From Burkholderia pyrrocinia (GTDB lineage Bacteria; Pseudomonadota; Gammaproteobacteria; Burkholderiales; Burkholderiaceae): a stretch of DNA of 64,000 bases. Both the position numbers and the translations under genes were made by a program. Of the stretch, positions 45,699 through 55,170 are shown piece after piece; positions within the stretch are counted from its first letter, which is position 1, and every line of letters begins with the position of its first letter. The DNA lies in contig NZ_CP024902.1 in NCBI RefSeq assembly GCF_003330765.1, positions 1,922,001-1,986,000 on the forward strand, in the 5' to 3' direction. The notes under the pieces were generated by a model. It saw only the letters and a list, made by a program, of their open reading frames with translations, ran no database searches and had not been told where the DNA came from.

Positions 45699-46082
45699 AT
45701 GGCACTGATCGACCACCTCGACCATCTCGTGCTGACCTGCGTCGATCCCGACAGGACGAAGCAGTTCTACACCGAGGTGCTGCAAATGCAGCTTGAAACC
45801 TTTGGCGCCGGCCGGCTTGCGTTCCGCTTCGGCAACCAGAAGATCAACCTGCACGTGCGCGGCGCGGAGTTCGAACCGAAAGCGCATGTGCCGGTGCCCG
45901 GCGCGCTCGACCTGTGCTTCATCGCATCGGCGCCGCTCGACGACGTGATCGCGCACCTGAAGCGCGTCGACTGGCCGATCGTCGAAGGGCCCGTCGAACG
46001 CACGGGCGCGACGCAGAAGATCCGGTCGGTGTACGTGCGCGATCCCGACCTGAACCTGATCGAGATCTCCGAGTTGATCTGA
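45699..46082 (+). CDS. VOC family protein (glyoxalase/dioxygenase fold)
   Basis: A 127-residue single-unit vicinal-oxygen-chelate protein. [27 protein letters not shown] at the start and [15 protein letters not shown] at the end carry the metal-ligand His and Glu of the fold. It resembles the widespread YaeR-like VOC proteins of unknown reaction. It is 15 nt downstream of the lyase gene and is probably in that operon. Confidence 0.92.
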   Translation: MALIDHLDHLVLTCVDPDRTKQFYTEVLQMQLETFGAGRLAFRFGNQKINLHVRGAEFEPKAHVPVPGALDLCFIASAPLDDVIAHLKRVDWPIVEGPVERTGATQKIRSVYVRDPDLNLIEISELI

Positions 46083-46348
46083 CCGGCGGCGCGGGCCTGT
46101 CGCGTAACCGGCCGCGCCGCGTCAACGGATGGGACCGCCCGCTCGCGCGAGCACCGGCACGACGCCCCCACGGCGTCGCAATCCTTCGCCGAAAGCGGAC
46201 AGGCGGGCGCCACGCCCGCCGATTCCGGATAGCCGGACCCGGCCGCGCTGCGGATAATGGCGCCACGGCGTCGGCCCGGCCGCCGCCTTCGCAGCGGGCA
46301 CGGCGAACCTGCCCCGCGCATCCGCAACCCGACCCAGGCGCTCCCCGA

Positions 46349-47176
46349 ATGACGATCCTCTATCGCGGCATGGACCGTGCGGCGCTCGACGCCGCCTACC
46401 TGAACACGAAGGCCATTCCCGATTTCCCGGCCGTGCTCGCGTCGTGCCAGGCGCGCAGCGCGGCACTTTACGACGCGACACCCGGCCGGCGCGACCTGCG
46501 TTACGGCACACGTCCCGCGCAGCGCTTCGACTGGCTGCCGTGCGGGCAACCTGACGCGCCGCTGTTCGTGTTCATTCACGGCGGCTACTGGCAACACTGC
46601 ACAAAAGAGGATTTCGCGTACGCGGCGAGCGGGCCGCTCGCGCGCGGTTTCGACGTCGTGCTCGCCGAATACACGCTTGCGCCGGCCGCGACGATGACCG
46701 ACATCGCCGGCGAGATCGGCGCGCTGCTCGACCATCTCGCCGCCGACCCAGACCACCTCGGCACCGCGCGACGGCCGATCCACCTGAGCGGCCATTCGGC
46801 GGGCGGCCACCTGACGGCCATGCATCGCGCGCATCCGGCCGTCGTATCGGCGCTCGCGATCAGCCCGCTCGTCGATCTCGAACCGATCTCGCTGTGCTGC
46901 CTGAACGACAAGCTGCAACTCACCGCGCACGAAATCGATGCATGCAGCCCGCTGCGCCACATCGGCCGCGGCGCGCCGACCGTCGTTGCGGTCGGCGACG
47001 CCGAACTGCCCGAACTCGTGCGGCAAGCACATGAATACGCAGCGGCGTGCGAAGCGGCCGGCGAACGGATCGCGCGCGCGTGGCTGCGCGGCATGCGGCA
47101 CTTCACGGTGCTCGACGACCTCGCAAAGCCGGACGGCGCGATGCTCGCCGCATTGCAGGCGATCGCGCCACGCTAG
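46349..47176 (+). CDS. Alpha/beta hydrolase (kynurenine-formamidase-like esterase)
   Basis: A 275-residue esterase-fold hydrolase. The oxyanion motif is HGGYW (77-81), the nucleophile S150 is in LSGHSAGGH, and the catalytic His is in [16 protein letters not shown] plus GHSAGGH is the pattern of kynurenine-formamidase-like and carbamoyl-ester hydrolases, but no kynurenine-pathway gene is nearby. The ATG at 46349 is chosen because [18 protein letters not shown] matches the family start; 266 nt of non-coding sequence precede it. Confidence 0.9.
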   Translation: MTILYRGMDRAALDAAYLNTKAIPDFPAVLASCQARSAALYDATPGRRDLRYGTRPAQRFDWLPCGQPDAPLFVFIHGGYWQHCTKEDFAYAASGPLARGFDVVLAEYTLAPAATMTDIAGEIGALLDHLAADPDHLGTARRPIHLSGHSAGGHLTAMHRAHPAVVSALAISPLVDLEPISLCCLNDKLQLTAHEIDACSPLRHIGRGAPTVVAVGDAELPELVRQAHEYAAACEAAGERIARAWLRGMRHFTVLDDLAKPDGAMLAALQAIAPR

Positions 47177-47272
47177 CCACGCCATATCGCGCGCACACGC
47201 GCCGGGCGTATGATCGGCGTCAGGCCGGCGCGATGACGGCTCGCGCCGTACGGCCTTCCCAGGACCCACGAC

Positions 47273-48166
47273 ATGGTGAACCCGCTTCATTTCGATCTGC
47301 AGTCGCTGCGCGTCTTCGCGCTCGTCGCCGAGCACGGCAGCCTGACGAAGGCGGCCGAACACGGCCAGCTCACGCTGTCCGCGGTCAGCAAGCGCATCGC
47401 CGAGCTCGAGAGCGTGACGGGCAGCGCGCTGTTCGTCCGGCATGCGCGCGGCGTCGAGCTGACGCCCGCGGGCCTCGCGCTGCTCGACCATGCGGCGAAG
47501 GTGATCGAGCAGGTCAACCGGATGGCGCACGAGATGAGCGACTACGTCGCCGGCGTGCGCGGCCACATCCACGTGTGGACCAACACGTCCGCGATCGTCC
47601 AGTTCCTGCCCGCCGATCTCGCCGCGTTCCTCACCGACAACCCGGGCATCAAGGTGAGTCTCGAGGAGCGGCTGAGCCACGAGATCGTCGACGCGCTCGC
47701 GTCGGGCAAGGCCGATCTCGGCGTGTTCGCCGACAACGTGCCGGCACCCGGCATCGAACGCCGGCTGTACCGGCGCGACGAGCTCGTGCTGCTCGTGCCG
47801 CGTGCGCATCGATTCGCCGCGCGCGACAGCATCCGCTTCGCGGATACGCTCGACGAGGATTACGTCGGCCTCAGCGACGGCAGTTCGCTGCTCGCGCGGA
47901 TGACCGACGCCGCATTCGCGGCCGAGCGCTCGCTGAAGCTGCGGATCCAGGTATCGAATTTCGACGGCGTGAGCCGGATGATCGAGGCCGGGCTCGGCAT
48001 CGGCGTGCTGCCGCGCGATGCGGTGACCGGCGAGCGCGCCGCGCGGCTCGGCGTCGTGAGGCTCGACGATGCGTGGGCGACGCGCACGCTGTGGGTCGGC
48101 GTGAAGGCCGGCACCGTGCTGACGACCGACATCGCGAAGCTGTTCGATTTCATGTCGGCGCGCTGA
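47273..48166 (+). CDS. LysR family transcriptional regulator
   Basis: A 297-residue LysR protein: HTH LQSLRVFALVAEHGSLTKAAEHGQLTLSAVSKRIAELESVTGSALFVRH and a C-terminal effector domain. It lies between the CoA-transferase/lyase operon and the convergent MFS gene, both of which carry CTTTCC-N5-GGAAAG-like palindromes with LysR T-N11-A spacing, so it is the best local candidate for the regulator of this block. That link is inference. A 9-bp terminator hairpin follows. Confidence 0.94.
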   Translation: MVNPLHFDLQSLRVFALVAEHGSLTKAAEHGQLTLSAVSKRIAELESVTGSALFVRHARGVELTPAGLALLDHAAKVIEQVNRMAHEMSDYVAGVRGHIHVWTNTSAIVQFLPADLAAFLTDNPGIKVSLEERLSHEIVDALASGKADLGVFADNVPAPGIERRLYRRDELVLLVPRAHRFAARDSIRFADTLDEDYVGLSDGSSLLARMTDAAFAAERSLKLRIQVSNFDGVSRMIEAGLGIGVLPRDAVTGERAARLGVVRLDDAWATRTLWVGVKAGTVLTTDIAKLFDFMSAR

Positions 48167-48184
48167 GGGCGCCGAAACGGCGAC

Positions 48185-48214
48185 GCACGGGGCACGCATC
48201 CGTGCGCCCCGTGC
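48185..48214. terminator. Bidirectional terminator between convergent lysR and MFS genes
   Basis: GCACGGGGC (48185-48193) pairs perfectly with GCCCCGTGC (48206-48214) around a 12-nt loop. It lies in the 60-nt gap between the two stop codons. There is no strong T run on either side, so its efficiency is uncertain. Confidence 0.55.
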
Positions 48215-48225
48215 CGATCGCCGCA

Positions 48226-49689
48226 TTACACCGGATTGATTTCGTCCTGGCTGCGCCGCGTGGTCAGCGGACCGAGCACGCGCAGCGTGACGGCGACGAT
48301 GCCGAGCGCGATCGAGATCACGCCGAACATTGCGCCCGCGCCGTAGCTGCCGAGCACCGGCAGCAAGACGAACGGCAGCGCGCCGCTGACGATGCGCGAC
48401 AGCGAGTATGTGCTGCCGATCGCCGTCGAGCGCACGCGCGCCGGAAAGATCTCGGCCTGGTACACGTGATACGCGTTGCTGAACACGTTCGACGCGCAGG
48501 TCGTCAGCAATCCGAAGCCGACGATCAGCACCGTATTGCCCGAATACGCGAAGCAGAGCCCGAATACCGCGATCGACAGGATCGACCCGATCACGAGCGT
48601 GCGGCGCTCGATCCAGTTGAGCAGCGGGATCGACAGCAGCGAGCCGATCGGATAGCCGACGAACGACAGTGCGATGAACAGCGTGCTGTCCGTCACGTCG
48701 AAGCCGCGGCTCTTCACGACCGTGCCGGCCAGCGTGCCGAAACCGTAGTAGCCGAAGCCCTGGAACAGGTGAAAGATCGCGAGCATCAGGTAGCGCGCGC
48801 CGTAGGGTTCGCGGCGCAGCAGCGCGATGCGCTCGCCGAGTCCGAGCGGCCGCTGCGGCTCGGCCGGTTCCGCGAATTGCTCGGGCACGCGCACCCCGGC
48901 GCCATCCGCGAAACGCCGCAGCGCCGCGTGCGCTTCGGCGGTGCGGCCCTGCGCGAGCAGCCAGCGCGGGCTCTCCGGCAGCCGGCGCTGGACGAGCAGC
49001 ACGTACACGGCGCCGAGGCTGCCGATCGCGAGGATGATGCGCCAGCCTGCCACGCCGGCCACCTGCAGCGGGTTCAGCCACAGCGCGAGGAAGCCGACGA
49101 GCGGCACCGCGACATAGGAAGTCGTATAGGCCCACGCGGCGAGCCGCCCGCGCTTTTCCTTCGGCAGGATTTCGGACAGGAAGCTGTCGGCGACCGGATA
49201 GATCGCGCCGACGCCGATGCCCGTCAGGAACCGGCACGCGACGAGCATGTCGGCGTTCACCGAAAACGCGCCGACCAGCGAAAACGCGCTGTACCACACG
49301 AGCGTCAGCAGGAACGCCTTGCGCCGGCCGATGCGGTCGGCAAGGCTGCCGAGGCACATCGCGCCGACGAACATCCCGATGAACGCCGATGCAAGCAGCA
49401 GCTTGAAATCGGCGCTTTGCCGGCTCAGCCCGTATTCGTTCTGCAACGCGGAACCGATCGTGCTGACGAGGAAGATCTCGTACATGTCGAAGAACAGCCC
49501 GATGCCGATCACCCAGACGACGAACCGGTGCAATGCACCGACCGGCAGGTCGTCCATGAAATCGCCGAGCGTGACGCGGCGGGCGGGGAGGGCCGCCGCA
49601 TCGGCGCCGACGCCGGCGGAAGCGGACGGCGGTCGGGCAGAGGCGGGGCCGCCCGCGTTGCCGCCGAGATCGAGGGATTGGCTGTTCAT
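48226..49689 (-). CDS. MFS transporter, sugar-porter/aromatic-acid symporter type
   Basis: A 487-residue inner-membrane transporter with 12 hydrophobic segments and a long central loop. The motif GSLADRIGRRKAFLL after segment 2 and RFLTGIGVGAIYPVADSFLSEILPKEKRGRLAAW are typical of the sugar porter and related metabolite:H+ symporter group. Its promoter region carries a CTTTC-N7-GAAAG palindrome shared with the upstream acid catabolic operon, so it may import that operon's substrate. The ATG at 49689 has GGAG just upstream. Confidence 0.92.
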   Translation of the reverse strand: MNSQSLDLGGNAGGPASARPPSASAGVGADAAALPARRVTLGDFMDDLPVGALHRFVVWVIGIGLFFDMYEIFLVSTIGSALQNEYGLSRQSADFKLLLASAFIGMFVGAMCLGSLADRIGRRKAFLLTLVWYSAFSLVGAFSVNADMLVACRFLTGIGVGAIYPVADSFLSEILPKEKRGRLAAWAYTTSYVAVPLVGFLALWLNPLQVAGVAGWRIILAIGSLGAVYVLLVQRRLPESPRWLLAQGRTAEAHAALRRFADGAGVRVPEQFAEPAEPQRPLGLGERIALLRREPYGARYLMLAIFHLFQGFGYYGFGTLAGTVVKSRGFDVTDSTLFIALSFVGYPIGSLLSIPLLNWIERRTLVIGSILSIAVFGLCFAYSGNTVLIVGFGLLTTCASNVFSNAYHVYQAEIFPARVRSTAIGSTYSLSRIVSGALPFVLLPVLGSYGAGAMFGVISIALGIVAVTLRVLGPLTTRRSQDEINPV

Positions 49690-49882
49690 TGTGTCTCCTG
49701 ATTATCGGTATGCCGTGGCACGAGGCCCGGCCGTTCGCGGCCGGCATGATGCGTCCGGTCGCACGACTCGACGGCAGGCACCGCGACGCCCGTGAAAGGG
49801 CTGGATATGCGGGCTGCGCCGATCGTCCGACACATGGTGGGCGAATCTGCGGCACGCGATAATTGCGGATGTTTCAAGCGTC

Positions 49883-49899
49883 CTTTCCTGCGCAGAAAG
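49883..49899. promoter_or_regulatory. Third copy of CTTTCC-N5-GGAAAG-type operator
   Basis: CTTTCC-TGCGC-AGAAAG differs from the two sites at 43339-43422 by one base in the right arm. It lies 194 nt before the MFS start, consistent with control by the same regulator. Confidence 0.6.
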
Positions 49900-50212
49900 G
49901 GTACGGAACGCGCGGCGGCCCGCATTCGCGCGGCAGGCAGGCGCAGCCTGCGCTGCGCGCCGTTGCTCACCGGATCCGGTTGCACTCCCGCGCAACCCGG
50001 CGGGCCGGGAAAACCATGAGAGCCATTGCGTAGCCGCCGGCGCAATCGCCGCCGACGGCCAGGCTATCGTGCTCAATCAGCCGGCCCGAACGCCACCCCA
50101 TGAAACACGCACAAGGGATAACCGCGCTCCAGCGCAAATGCTGAATCCGCCGCTTCCGCCTGACGCGCATACGGTGCGGTACGAAGTCGGATGCGGCAAC
50201 ACCGTTGCCCGA

Positions 50213-50247
50213 GCCGGTACGCCAAATTTCACTGGCGGCGTACCGGC
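50213..50247 (-). terminator. Strong hairpin after the 50253 gene
   Basis: GCCGGTACGCC (50213-50223) pairs perfectly with GGCGTACCGGC (50237-50247) over 11 bp with a 13-nt loop. It begins 5 nt beyond the stop of the minus-strand gene ending at 50253. No T run follows on that strand, so it may protect the 3' end rather than terminate. Confidence 0.5.
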
Positions 50248-50252
50248 CCGCT

Positions 50253-50936
50253 TCACTTCAGTTCCGGATTCTGCTGCGTCGCGCATGCGCGTAGCGCGGC
50301 GACGAGGTCGGTCTTGCCCAGTTTCTCGAACAGATCGGCCATCTCCATCTGCGCGACGGGGTCGCCTTCGCGCGCCGCGCGCCAGCGCAGCGACGCGATC
50401 ATCCCGCGCATGCGCTCGCCGGGCGTTTCGCCGTCGTAGCCCGACATCGCCTGCAGCACGTCCGCGAGCTTGTTGTATCCGGCCGGCACGTGACGAACGA
50501 GCAGCCACGCGATGACCGGCTGCGCACCTTCCCAATCCTCGTCGTCGAGTGAACTGTTCACCAGACGCGCGGCCGCGCGCCACGACCCGAGCGAGGCGGC
50601 CTTCGCATAGGCCTTGTCGGCGTCGCGACCACGTGGCGCCGGTGCCGCATCGAACGCGGCCTGCGCATCGGCCGACGGCGGCGGCAGCACGAGCTTGGTG
50701 CAGCGGAAGTCGCCCGCATCGGGCGCGTTGCCGGGCAGGTCGGCCCAGCGCGCCTGGTCCTTCAGTGCGCGATCGAGCGTCGGCCGCACGTCGCTTTCCT
50801 TCATCGACGCGAACACCCAGTCGGTACGGACATGACGCGCGGCGTCCCAGTCGCTTTCGGCGACGGCGTGTTGCGCGAATGCCAGGCAACCAGCCAGGCA
50901 GACGATCCGGAACAGATTTCCGGCAGGAGATTTCAT
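50253..50936 (-). CDS. Secreted protein with Sel1/TPR-like C-terminal region, function unknown
   Basis: A 227-residue exported protein with a signal peptide (NLFRIVCLAGCLAFAQHAVA). The C-terminal half has helical repeats of Sel1/TPR character (KAYAKAASLGSWRAAARLVN; REGDPVAQMEMADLFEKLGK), and a Cys pair may form a disulfide. The family looks like DUF6396-type proteins, but this is a tentative call. The start at 50936 is preferred because the signal peptide follows. It lies 15 nt after the lipoprotein gene on the same strand, so the two form an operon. Confidence 0.75.
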   Translation of the reverse strand: MKSPAGNLFRIVCLAGCLAFAQHAVAESDWDAARHVRTDWVFASMKESDVRPTLDRALKDQARWADLPGNAPDAGDFRCTKLVLPPPSADAQAAFDAAPAPRGRDADKAYAKAASLGSWRAAARLVNSSLDDEDWEGAQPVIAWLLVRHVPAGYNKLADVLQAMSGYDGETPGERMRGMIASLRWRAAREGDPVAQMEMADLFEKLGKTDLVAALRACATQQNPELK

Positions 50937-50950
50937 CGTGGATTCCGGTC

Positions 50951-51583
50951 TCAATGCGCCATGATGATGAATGCCGTGAGCGCGATCGGGAACAGTGCGA
51001 CGCCGAGCAGACCCACCGCACCATCGGCCGCCATCGTAATCGGCGACAGTGCAAGCTTTACGCCCTGGCCCAGCACCGACGGACGCTCGGTCACCTTGAC
51101 GTTGTATGCGTGATTGAACGCCTGAGGAATCGACGAGGGTGTGACGTCGTTCGGCTGGTAGCGCTTGCCGCTGATTGTGCCGCCTTCCGTCAGCTGGAAG
51201 CGCTGGTCCTTGAAACCGTCTGCGAGCGCGCGCTCGCGCAACTCGGAGCCGGGCGGCGCATCGTCACGCGAAAGCTGCAACGAGTAACGCCCGGTGATCT
51301 TGTCGCCGTGCGTCTCGAAATCGTCGAAATCGGTATACAGCTTGGGGCGATAGGGCGCCGTGAGGTTGACTGCGAGGGCCGGTGGCACATCGAAAATGTA
51401 GTGATACCGCTCACCGAGCACGACGAGCTTCTTCCCGTCCGCGCTGATCAGAAACGCCGAGAGCGTTTCCCGATATTCCGGGTCCTTCATCGCGCGCTTG
51501 GTGATGGGGCCGAAGTCGGTGCAGCCGGCGAGCATGCCGGACGCCGCCACGGCGGGCAGCGCGAGAAATGTTCTTCTTTTCAT
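50951..51583 (-). CDS. Lipoprotein with C-terminal membrane segment, function unknown
   Basis: A 210-residue protein with a lipoprotein signal ([21 protein letters not shown], lipobox LAGC) and a hydrophobic C-terminus ([21 protein letters not shown]). The central part is hydrophilic without recognised motifs. It precedes the Sel1-like gene, and such pairs may form exported complexes, but no function is known. AAAAG-type ribosome binding site upstream. Confidence is high that it is a real gene, low for role. Confidence 0.78.
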   Translation of the reverse strand: MKRRTFLALPAVAASGMLAGCTDFGPITKRAMKDPEYRETLSAFLISADGKKLVVLGERYHYIFDVPPALAVNLTAPYRPKLYTDFDDFETHGDKITGRYSLQLSRDDAPPGSELRERALADGFKDQRFQLTEGGTISGKRYQPNDVTPSSIPQAFNHAYNVKVTERPSVLGQGVKLALSPITMAADGAVGLLGVALFPIALTAFIIMAH

Positions 51584-51776
51584 GAGTGTTGTGTTCGTGT
51601 TGTTCGTTATACAGCGGAACCGCGCGAATGTCGGGCGAAGCGTTCGGGGAACGCAGCGCGCTGACGGCCTTGGATACGCTTTTCCGGTCCGCTATTCTAG
51701 GTGGGAAACCGGAAATGCGATATGCGCCACCGCCGCGGCATGTTCGCGTTTCGGCCACCAACAGGAGGCAACCAAC

Positions 51777-52877
51777 ATGAATCCATCGACCGATAACCGT
51801 CCACTGTTGCGCACGCTCGGCATCCGCGCGCCGATCATCCAGGCGCCGATGGCCGGCGTCAGCACGCCGGCGCTGGCGGCGGCCGTGTCGAACGCGGGCG
51901 GGCTCGGCTCGCTCGGCGTCGGCGCGACGAACGCCGACGGCGCACGCAAGATGATCCGCGACACACGCGCGCTCACCGACCGGCCGTTCAACATCAACGT
52001 GTTCTGCCACCGTCCGGCCCGGGCCGACGCGGCCGTCGAACGCGCGTGGCTCGACTGGCTCGCGCCGGTTTTCCGTGAATACGGCGCGACGCCGCCCGCA
52101 TCGCTGTCGGAGATCTATACGAGTTTCGTCGCGGACGACGCGATGCAGGCGATGCTCGCCGAGGAAAAGCCGGCCGTCGTCAGCTTCCATTTCGGGCTGC
52201 CGTCCGCGGACGTGATCGCCACGCTGAAGCGCGCGGGCATCACGCTGTTCGCGGCTGCGACGAATCTCGACGAGGCCCGGCAGATCGCCGCCGCCGGCAT
52301 CGACGCGATCGTCGCGCAGGGCATCGAAGCCGGCGGGCACCGCGGCGTGTTCGATTCGACAGCCTGCGACGATCGCCTCGGCACGTTCGCGCTGACGCGC
52401 CTGCTCGTGCGCGAATGCGCGCTGCCGGTGATCGCCGCCGGCGGCATCATGGACGGCGAAGGCATCGCCGCCGCGCTCGCGCTCGGCGCGCAAGCCGCGC
52501 AGCTCGGCACGGCGTTCGTCGCCTGCCCGGAGACGTCGATCGACGACGGCTATCGCCGTGCGATCCTCGGCGACACGGCGCGCCGCACGACGTTCACGAC
52601 CGCGATCTCGGGCCGGCTCGCGCGCGGCATCGCGAACCGGCTGACCGCGCTCGGCGACGACCCGCATGCGCCGGCCACGCCCGCGTATCCGATCGCGTAC
52701 GACGCGGGCAAGGCACTGCATGCGGCCGCGAAGGCGAAAGGCGAATTCGGCTACGGCGCGCAGTGGGCCGGGCAGGCGGCGCCGCTCGTCCGCGCGTTGC
52801 CGGCCGCGGAACTGTTCGCCACGCTCGAACGCGAGACACGGGCCGCGATCGAGCGGTTGCAGCACGCGCTGGACTGA
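51777..52877 (+). CDS. Nitronate monooxygenase (2-nitropropane dioxygenase family)
   Basis: A 366-residue FMN-dependent TIM-barrel enzyme that oxidises alkyl nitronates. [29 protein letters not shown] is the N-terminal signature, [10 protein letters not shown] contains the expected catalytic His, and [31 protein letters not shown] binds the FMN phosphate. AGGAGG sits before the ATG at 51777. Members are often annotated only as flavin oxidoreductases, so the physiological substrate is uncertain. Confidence 0.94.
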   Translation: MNPSTDNRPLLRTLGIRAPIIQAPMAGVSTPALAAAVSNAGGLGSLGVGATNADGARKMIRDTRALTDRPFNINVFCHRPARADAAVERAWLDWLAPVFREYGATPPASLSEIYTSFVADDAMQAMLAEEKPAVVSFHFGLPSADVIATLKRAGITLFAAATNLDEARQIAAAGIDAIVAQGIEAGGHRGVFDSTACDDRLGTFALTRLLVRECALPVIAAGGIMDGEGIAAALALGAQAAQLGTAFVACPETSIDDGYRRAILGDTARRTTFTTAISGRLARGIANRLTALGDDPHAPATPAYPIAYDAGKALHAAAKAKGEFGYGAQWAGQAAPLVRALPAAELFATLERETRAAIERLQHALD

Positions 52878-53068
52878 TCGTTCCTGGCCCGCAGGCTGCA
52901 GGCACGCGCAGGCGATCAGCGAGCACACCACCGATCGCCGCGCCGAACGTGCGCCGCCAGCCGCCGATTTGCAATGTTCTGTATCTGCGCGGACCGTGGA
53001 TACAGCGCGATACAACGCATGTGCGCGCGTCCGCTATAAAGCAGGCATGACCTCTTCCGGAGTCCATC

Positions 53069-53440
53069 ATGTCTGCAACCTGGTTCAAAGGGTCCTGCCA
53101 TTGCGGGGCCGTCAAGTTCGAAGTCAGAACGGCCATTGCGCCGGCGGTCCGCTGCAACTGCAGCCTGTGCCGCTGCCGCGGCGCGCTGATGAGCCCGATG
53201 TTCGCCGGTGACGACCTGAAGATCGTCGAAGGCGAGGGCACGCTGACGTGCTACCGCTTCAACACGCGCACGGCCCGTCACTATTTCTGCAGCCATTGCG
53301 GCGTCTATCCGTTCCATCAGACGCGCAAGGACCCGGCATGCTGGCGCGTCAATCTCGGCTGCCTCGACGGCATCGATCCGTATGCGCTCGACGCGACGGT
53401 CGCCGACGGCGCAAGCCTCTCCGTCGTGGAGGATGCATGA
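53069..53440 (+). CDS. GFA-family (glutathione-dependent formaldehyde-activating) protein
   Basis: A 123-residue Zn-binding protein of the Gfa/CENP-V fold. The metal-binding Cys pattern is CHCGAVKF, CNCSLCR and FCSHCG. The family includes glutathione-dependent formaldehyde-activating enzymes, but most bacterial members are uncharacterised. The stop overlaps the start of a 47-codon ORF (ATGA). Confidence 0.92.
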   Translation: MSATWFKGSCHCGAVKFEVRTAIAPAVRCNCSLCRCRGALMSPMFAGDDLKIVEGEGTLTCYRFNTRTARHYFCSHCGVYPFHQTRKDPACWRVNLGCLDGIDPYALDATVADGASLSVVEDA

Positions 53441-53580
53441 AACGCTGGCTGATGATCCTGCTGTTTGCCGCAGGCGGGCTCGCGACCGAAATCGCGCATC
53501 CGGTGCAATGCTCGCTGCGGTCGGAAAGCGGTCTGCAGACCGGCAAGCGTCGCAGGCAGCACGACGGCCGGCAAGACTGA
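53437..53580 (+). CDS. Small protein coupled to GFA gene, function unknown
   Basis: A 47-residue ORF starting MKRWLMILLFAAGGLATE, a hydrophobic N-terminus that could be a signal or anchor, followed by a basic tail. The ATGA overlap with the GFA gene means it would be translated with it. No family is recognised and it may not be functional. Confidence 0.4.
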   Translation: MKRWLMILLFAAGGLATEIAHPVQCSLRSESGLQTGKRRRQHDGRQD

Positions 53581-53646
53581 CGGCGATCCGGCCGCGTTGC
53601 GCCGTCACGCCGGTTCATCGAGAACGATTATCATGCTTCCGATAAG

Positions 53647-53657
53647 ATCGCACGCGA
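53647..53657. promoter_or_regulatory. Putative OhrR-linked site ATCGCACGCGA in ohrR promoter
   Basis: The 11-mer ATCGCACGCGA lies in an AT-rich patch (GATATATAAT follows) 48 nt before the ohrR start. The same 11-mer occurs upstream of ohr at 56490-56500. It may be part of the OhrR operator or a shared promoter element. Confidence 0.45.
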
Positions 53658-53704
53658 TATATAATGCGCTTATCTGCGACCGTCCGCGTCGCTGGAGGAA
53701 GTCC

Positions 53705-54160
53705 ATGAAACCGACCGAAGCACCATTGCCCGCCGCGCCGAAGTTGTCCGAGTTCCTGTGCTTTGCGATCTACTCGGCGAACCTCGCGTTCGGCAAGGCA
53801 TACAAGCCGATCCTCGAAGAGCTCGGCCTCACGTATACGCAATACATCACGATCATTGCGCTGTGGGAGCAGGACAACCAGACGGTCAGCCAGCTCGGCG
53901 AGAAGCTGTTCCTCGAATCCAATACGCTGACGCCGATCCTGAAGAAGCTCGAGGCGATGGGCTACCTGGAGCGGCACCGCGATCCGTCGGACGAACGCCA
54001 GGTGCTCGTCAGCCTGACGAAGAGCGGGCGCCGTGTGCGCGAGAAGGGGCTCGACATGAATCTGGTCGAAGCCACCGGGTTGAAGCCGGATGAATTCGCG
54101 AAGATGCAGAAAGCGATCGTCACGCTGCGCGGCAACCTGATCGAGTCGACCGAAGAATAA
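53705..54160 (+). CDS. ohrR: Organic hydroperoxide resistance regulator OhrR (MarR family)
   Basis: A 151-residue MarR-family redox sensor. FLCFAIYSANLAFGKAYKPILEELGLTYTQYITI is the OhrR N-terminal signature with the reactive Cys at position 19; there is no second Cys, so it fits the one-Cys OhrR type that pairs with a small thiol. Organic hydroperoxides oxidise it and release the ohr promoter. The ATG at 53705 has GGAGG upstream. The ohr gene lies 1.8 kb downstream on the other strand, an unusual separation. Confidence 0.93.
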   Translation: MKPTEAPLPAAPKLSEFLCFAIYSANLAFGKAYKPILEELGLTYTQYITIIALWEQDNQTVSQLGEKLFLESNTLTPILKKLEAMGYLERHRDPSDERQVLVSLTKSGRRVREKGLDMNLVEATGLKPDEFAKMQKAIVTLRGNLIESTEE

Positions 54161-54177
54161 ACGCATGGGCAACGAGC

Positions 54178-54202
54178 GGCCGACGCCCGTATGGTGTCGG
54201 CC
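54178..54202. terminator. Bidirectional terminator between ohrR and GNAT gene
   Basis: GGCCGACGCC (54178-54187) pairs with GGTGTCGGCC (54193-54202) over 10 bp with one G-T pair and a 5-nt loop, in the 47-nt gap between the two convergent stops. Confidence 0.65.
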
Positions 54203-54207
54203 ACTTG

Positions 54208-54924
54208 TCACGTGTGCGCTTCCCCAAGCACCAGCAGCTGCATCTCCCGACGGACGGCAAAACCGAGTGCGAGGTAGCGCTCGATCGCGACCTGGTTCGA
54301 CGTGAGAACGTGCAGAAAAGGCGTTTCCGCGCGCGCACCGATGGCTGCAATCAACGACCGAATCAAGCGCGCCGCAAGACCTTGCCGCCGAAACGCGGCA
54401 TCCACGCAGACAGCGCTGATCTCGGTATAACCGTCGACCTGCATCCGCTCGCCGGCCATCGCGGCCAGCCGGCCTTCGTTGCGTACACCGATATAGTCGC
54501 CGAGTTCGATCGTGCGCGGGCCGAACGGCCCGGGCTGCGCGGCCGTGGTCAGCGCGAGCATTTCCGGCACGTCGGCTTCGGCGAGCGTGACATGCTCCGA
54601 TGCATACGACGGGTCGAGCGTCCCTTGCCAAACCATTTGAAGCAACGTCGCGCGCCGGATCACCGACCATCCCGACGGCGGCCGAATCTCGTCCGGCGTG
54701 ACCAGCGCCGCCGGCCCGTGCGCGGCGATCAGCTCGCGCAACGCGGCGAACGATGCCGCGCTCGCATCGGCGATCGCGGCGAACGGCGCAATGGCCGCCG
54801 GAAACCGCAACGCGCGGTCATTGCCGAGCGCAAAGTGGTTCTGCTTGCCCGTCAGCGCATTCCAGACGACACGGTCGAGCGGGTGCGCATCGCCTGTCGC
54901 GTTTACCGTCGTGGCATCCGGCAT
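54208..54924 (-). CDS. GNAT family N-acetyltransferase
   Basis: A 238-residue acetyltransferase of the FR47/GNAT type. The N-terminal half is a separate alpha/beta region (VVWNALTGKQNHFALGNDRALRF). The acetyl-CoA site is in the C-terminal half: ISAVCVDAAFRRQGLAARLIRSLI, followed by FLHVLTSNQVAIERYLALGFAVRRE. The acceptor is unknown. It is convergent with ohrR across a hairpin. Confidence 0.92.
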   Translation of the reverse strand: MPDATTVNATGDAHPLDRVVWNALTGKQNHFALGNDRALRFPAAIAPFAAIADASAASFAALRELIAAHGPAALVTPDEIRPPSGWSVIRRATLLQMVWQGTLDPSYASEHVTLAEADVPEMLALTTAAQPGPFGPRTIELGDYIGVRNEGRLAAMAGERMQVDGYTEISAVCVDAAFRRQGLAARLIRSLIAAIGARAETPFLHVLTSNQVAIERYLALGFAVRREMQLLVLGEAHT

Positions 54925-55170
54925 CGGCTACTCCTCGATTGAAGATTTCGTGTCGCACAGGATAGACCGGGATCGGCCGGGCAGGTAGCACCGTAGCGAC
55001 ACGGGTCGCGTCATTTGCGCAGCGCACCTGGCTGGGCTTCTTCGTCTTCGACGATCCGTGCCCGGAAACCGTCGATGCAAATCCGGTCGCCCCAAATAGA
55101 AAAGCGCACGCGATTACATCGCGTGCGCTGTATATGCCGGAAATTGGCGACCGGTTTCGTCGCGCAACGC

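Larger units (their letters stand above)
49690..50252. other. 563-bp intergenic region
   Basis: No supported gene. It holds the palindrome at 49883-49899 (probable MFS operator) and the hairpin at 50213-50247. Short ORFs on both strands have Arg/Ala-rich composition typical of shadow frames. The stretch 50090-50160 shows nothing recognisable. Confidence 0.5.

Noticed and set aside
45767..49855. 1,362-codon minus-strand ORF
   Set aside because: It is a high-GC shadow frame: His/Arg/Ala-rich, no recognisable domain, and it overlaps several well-supported genes (VOC, hydrolase, LysR, MFS).
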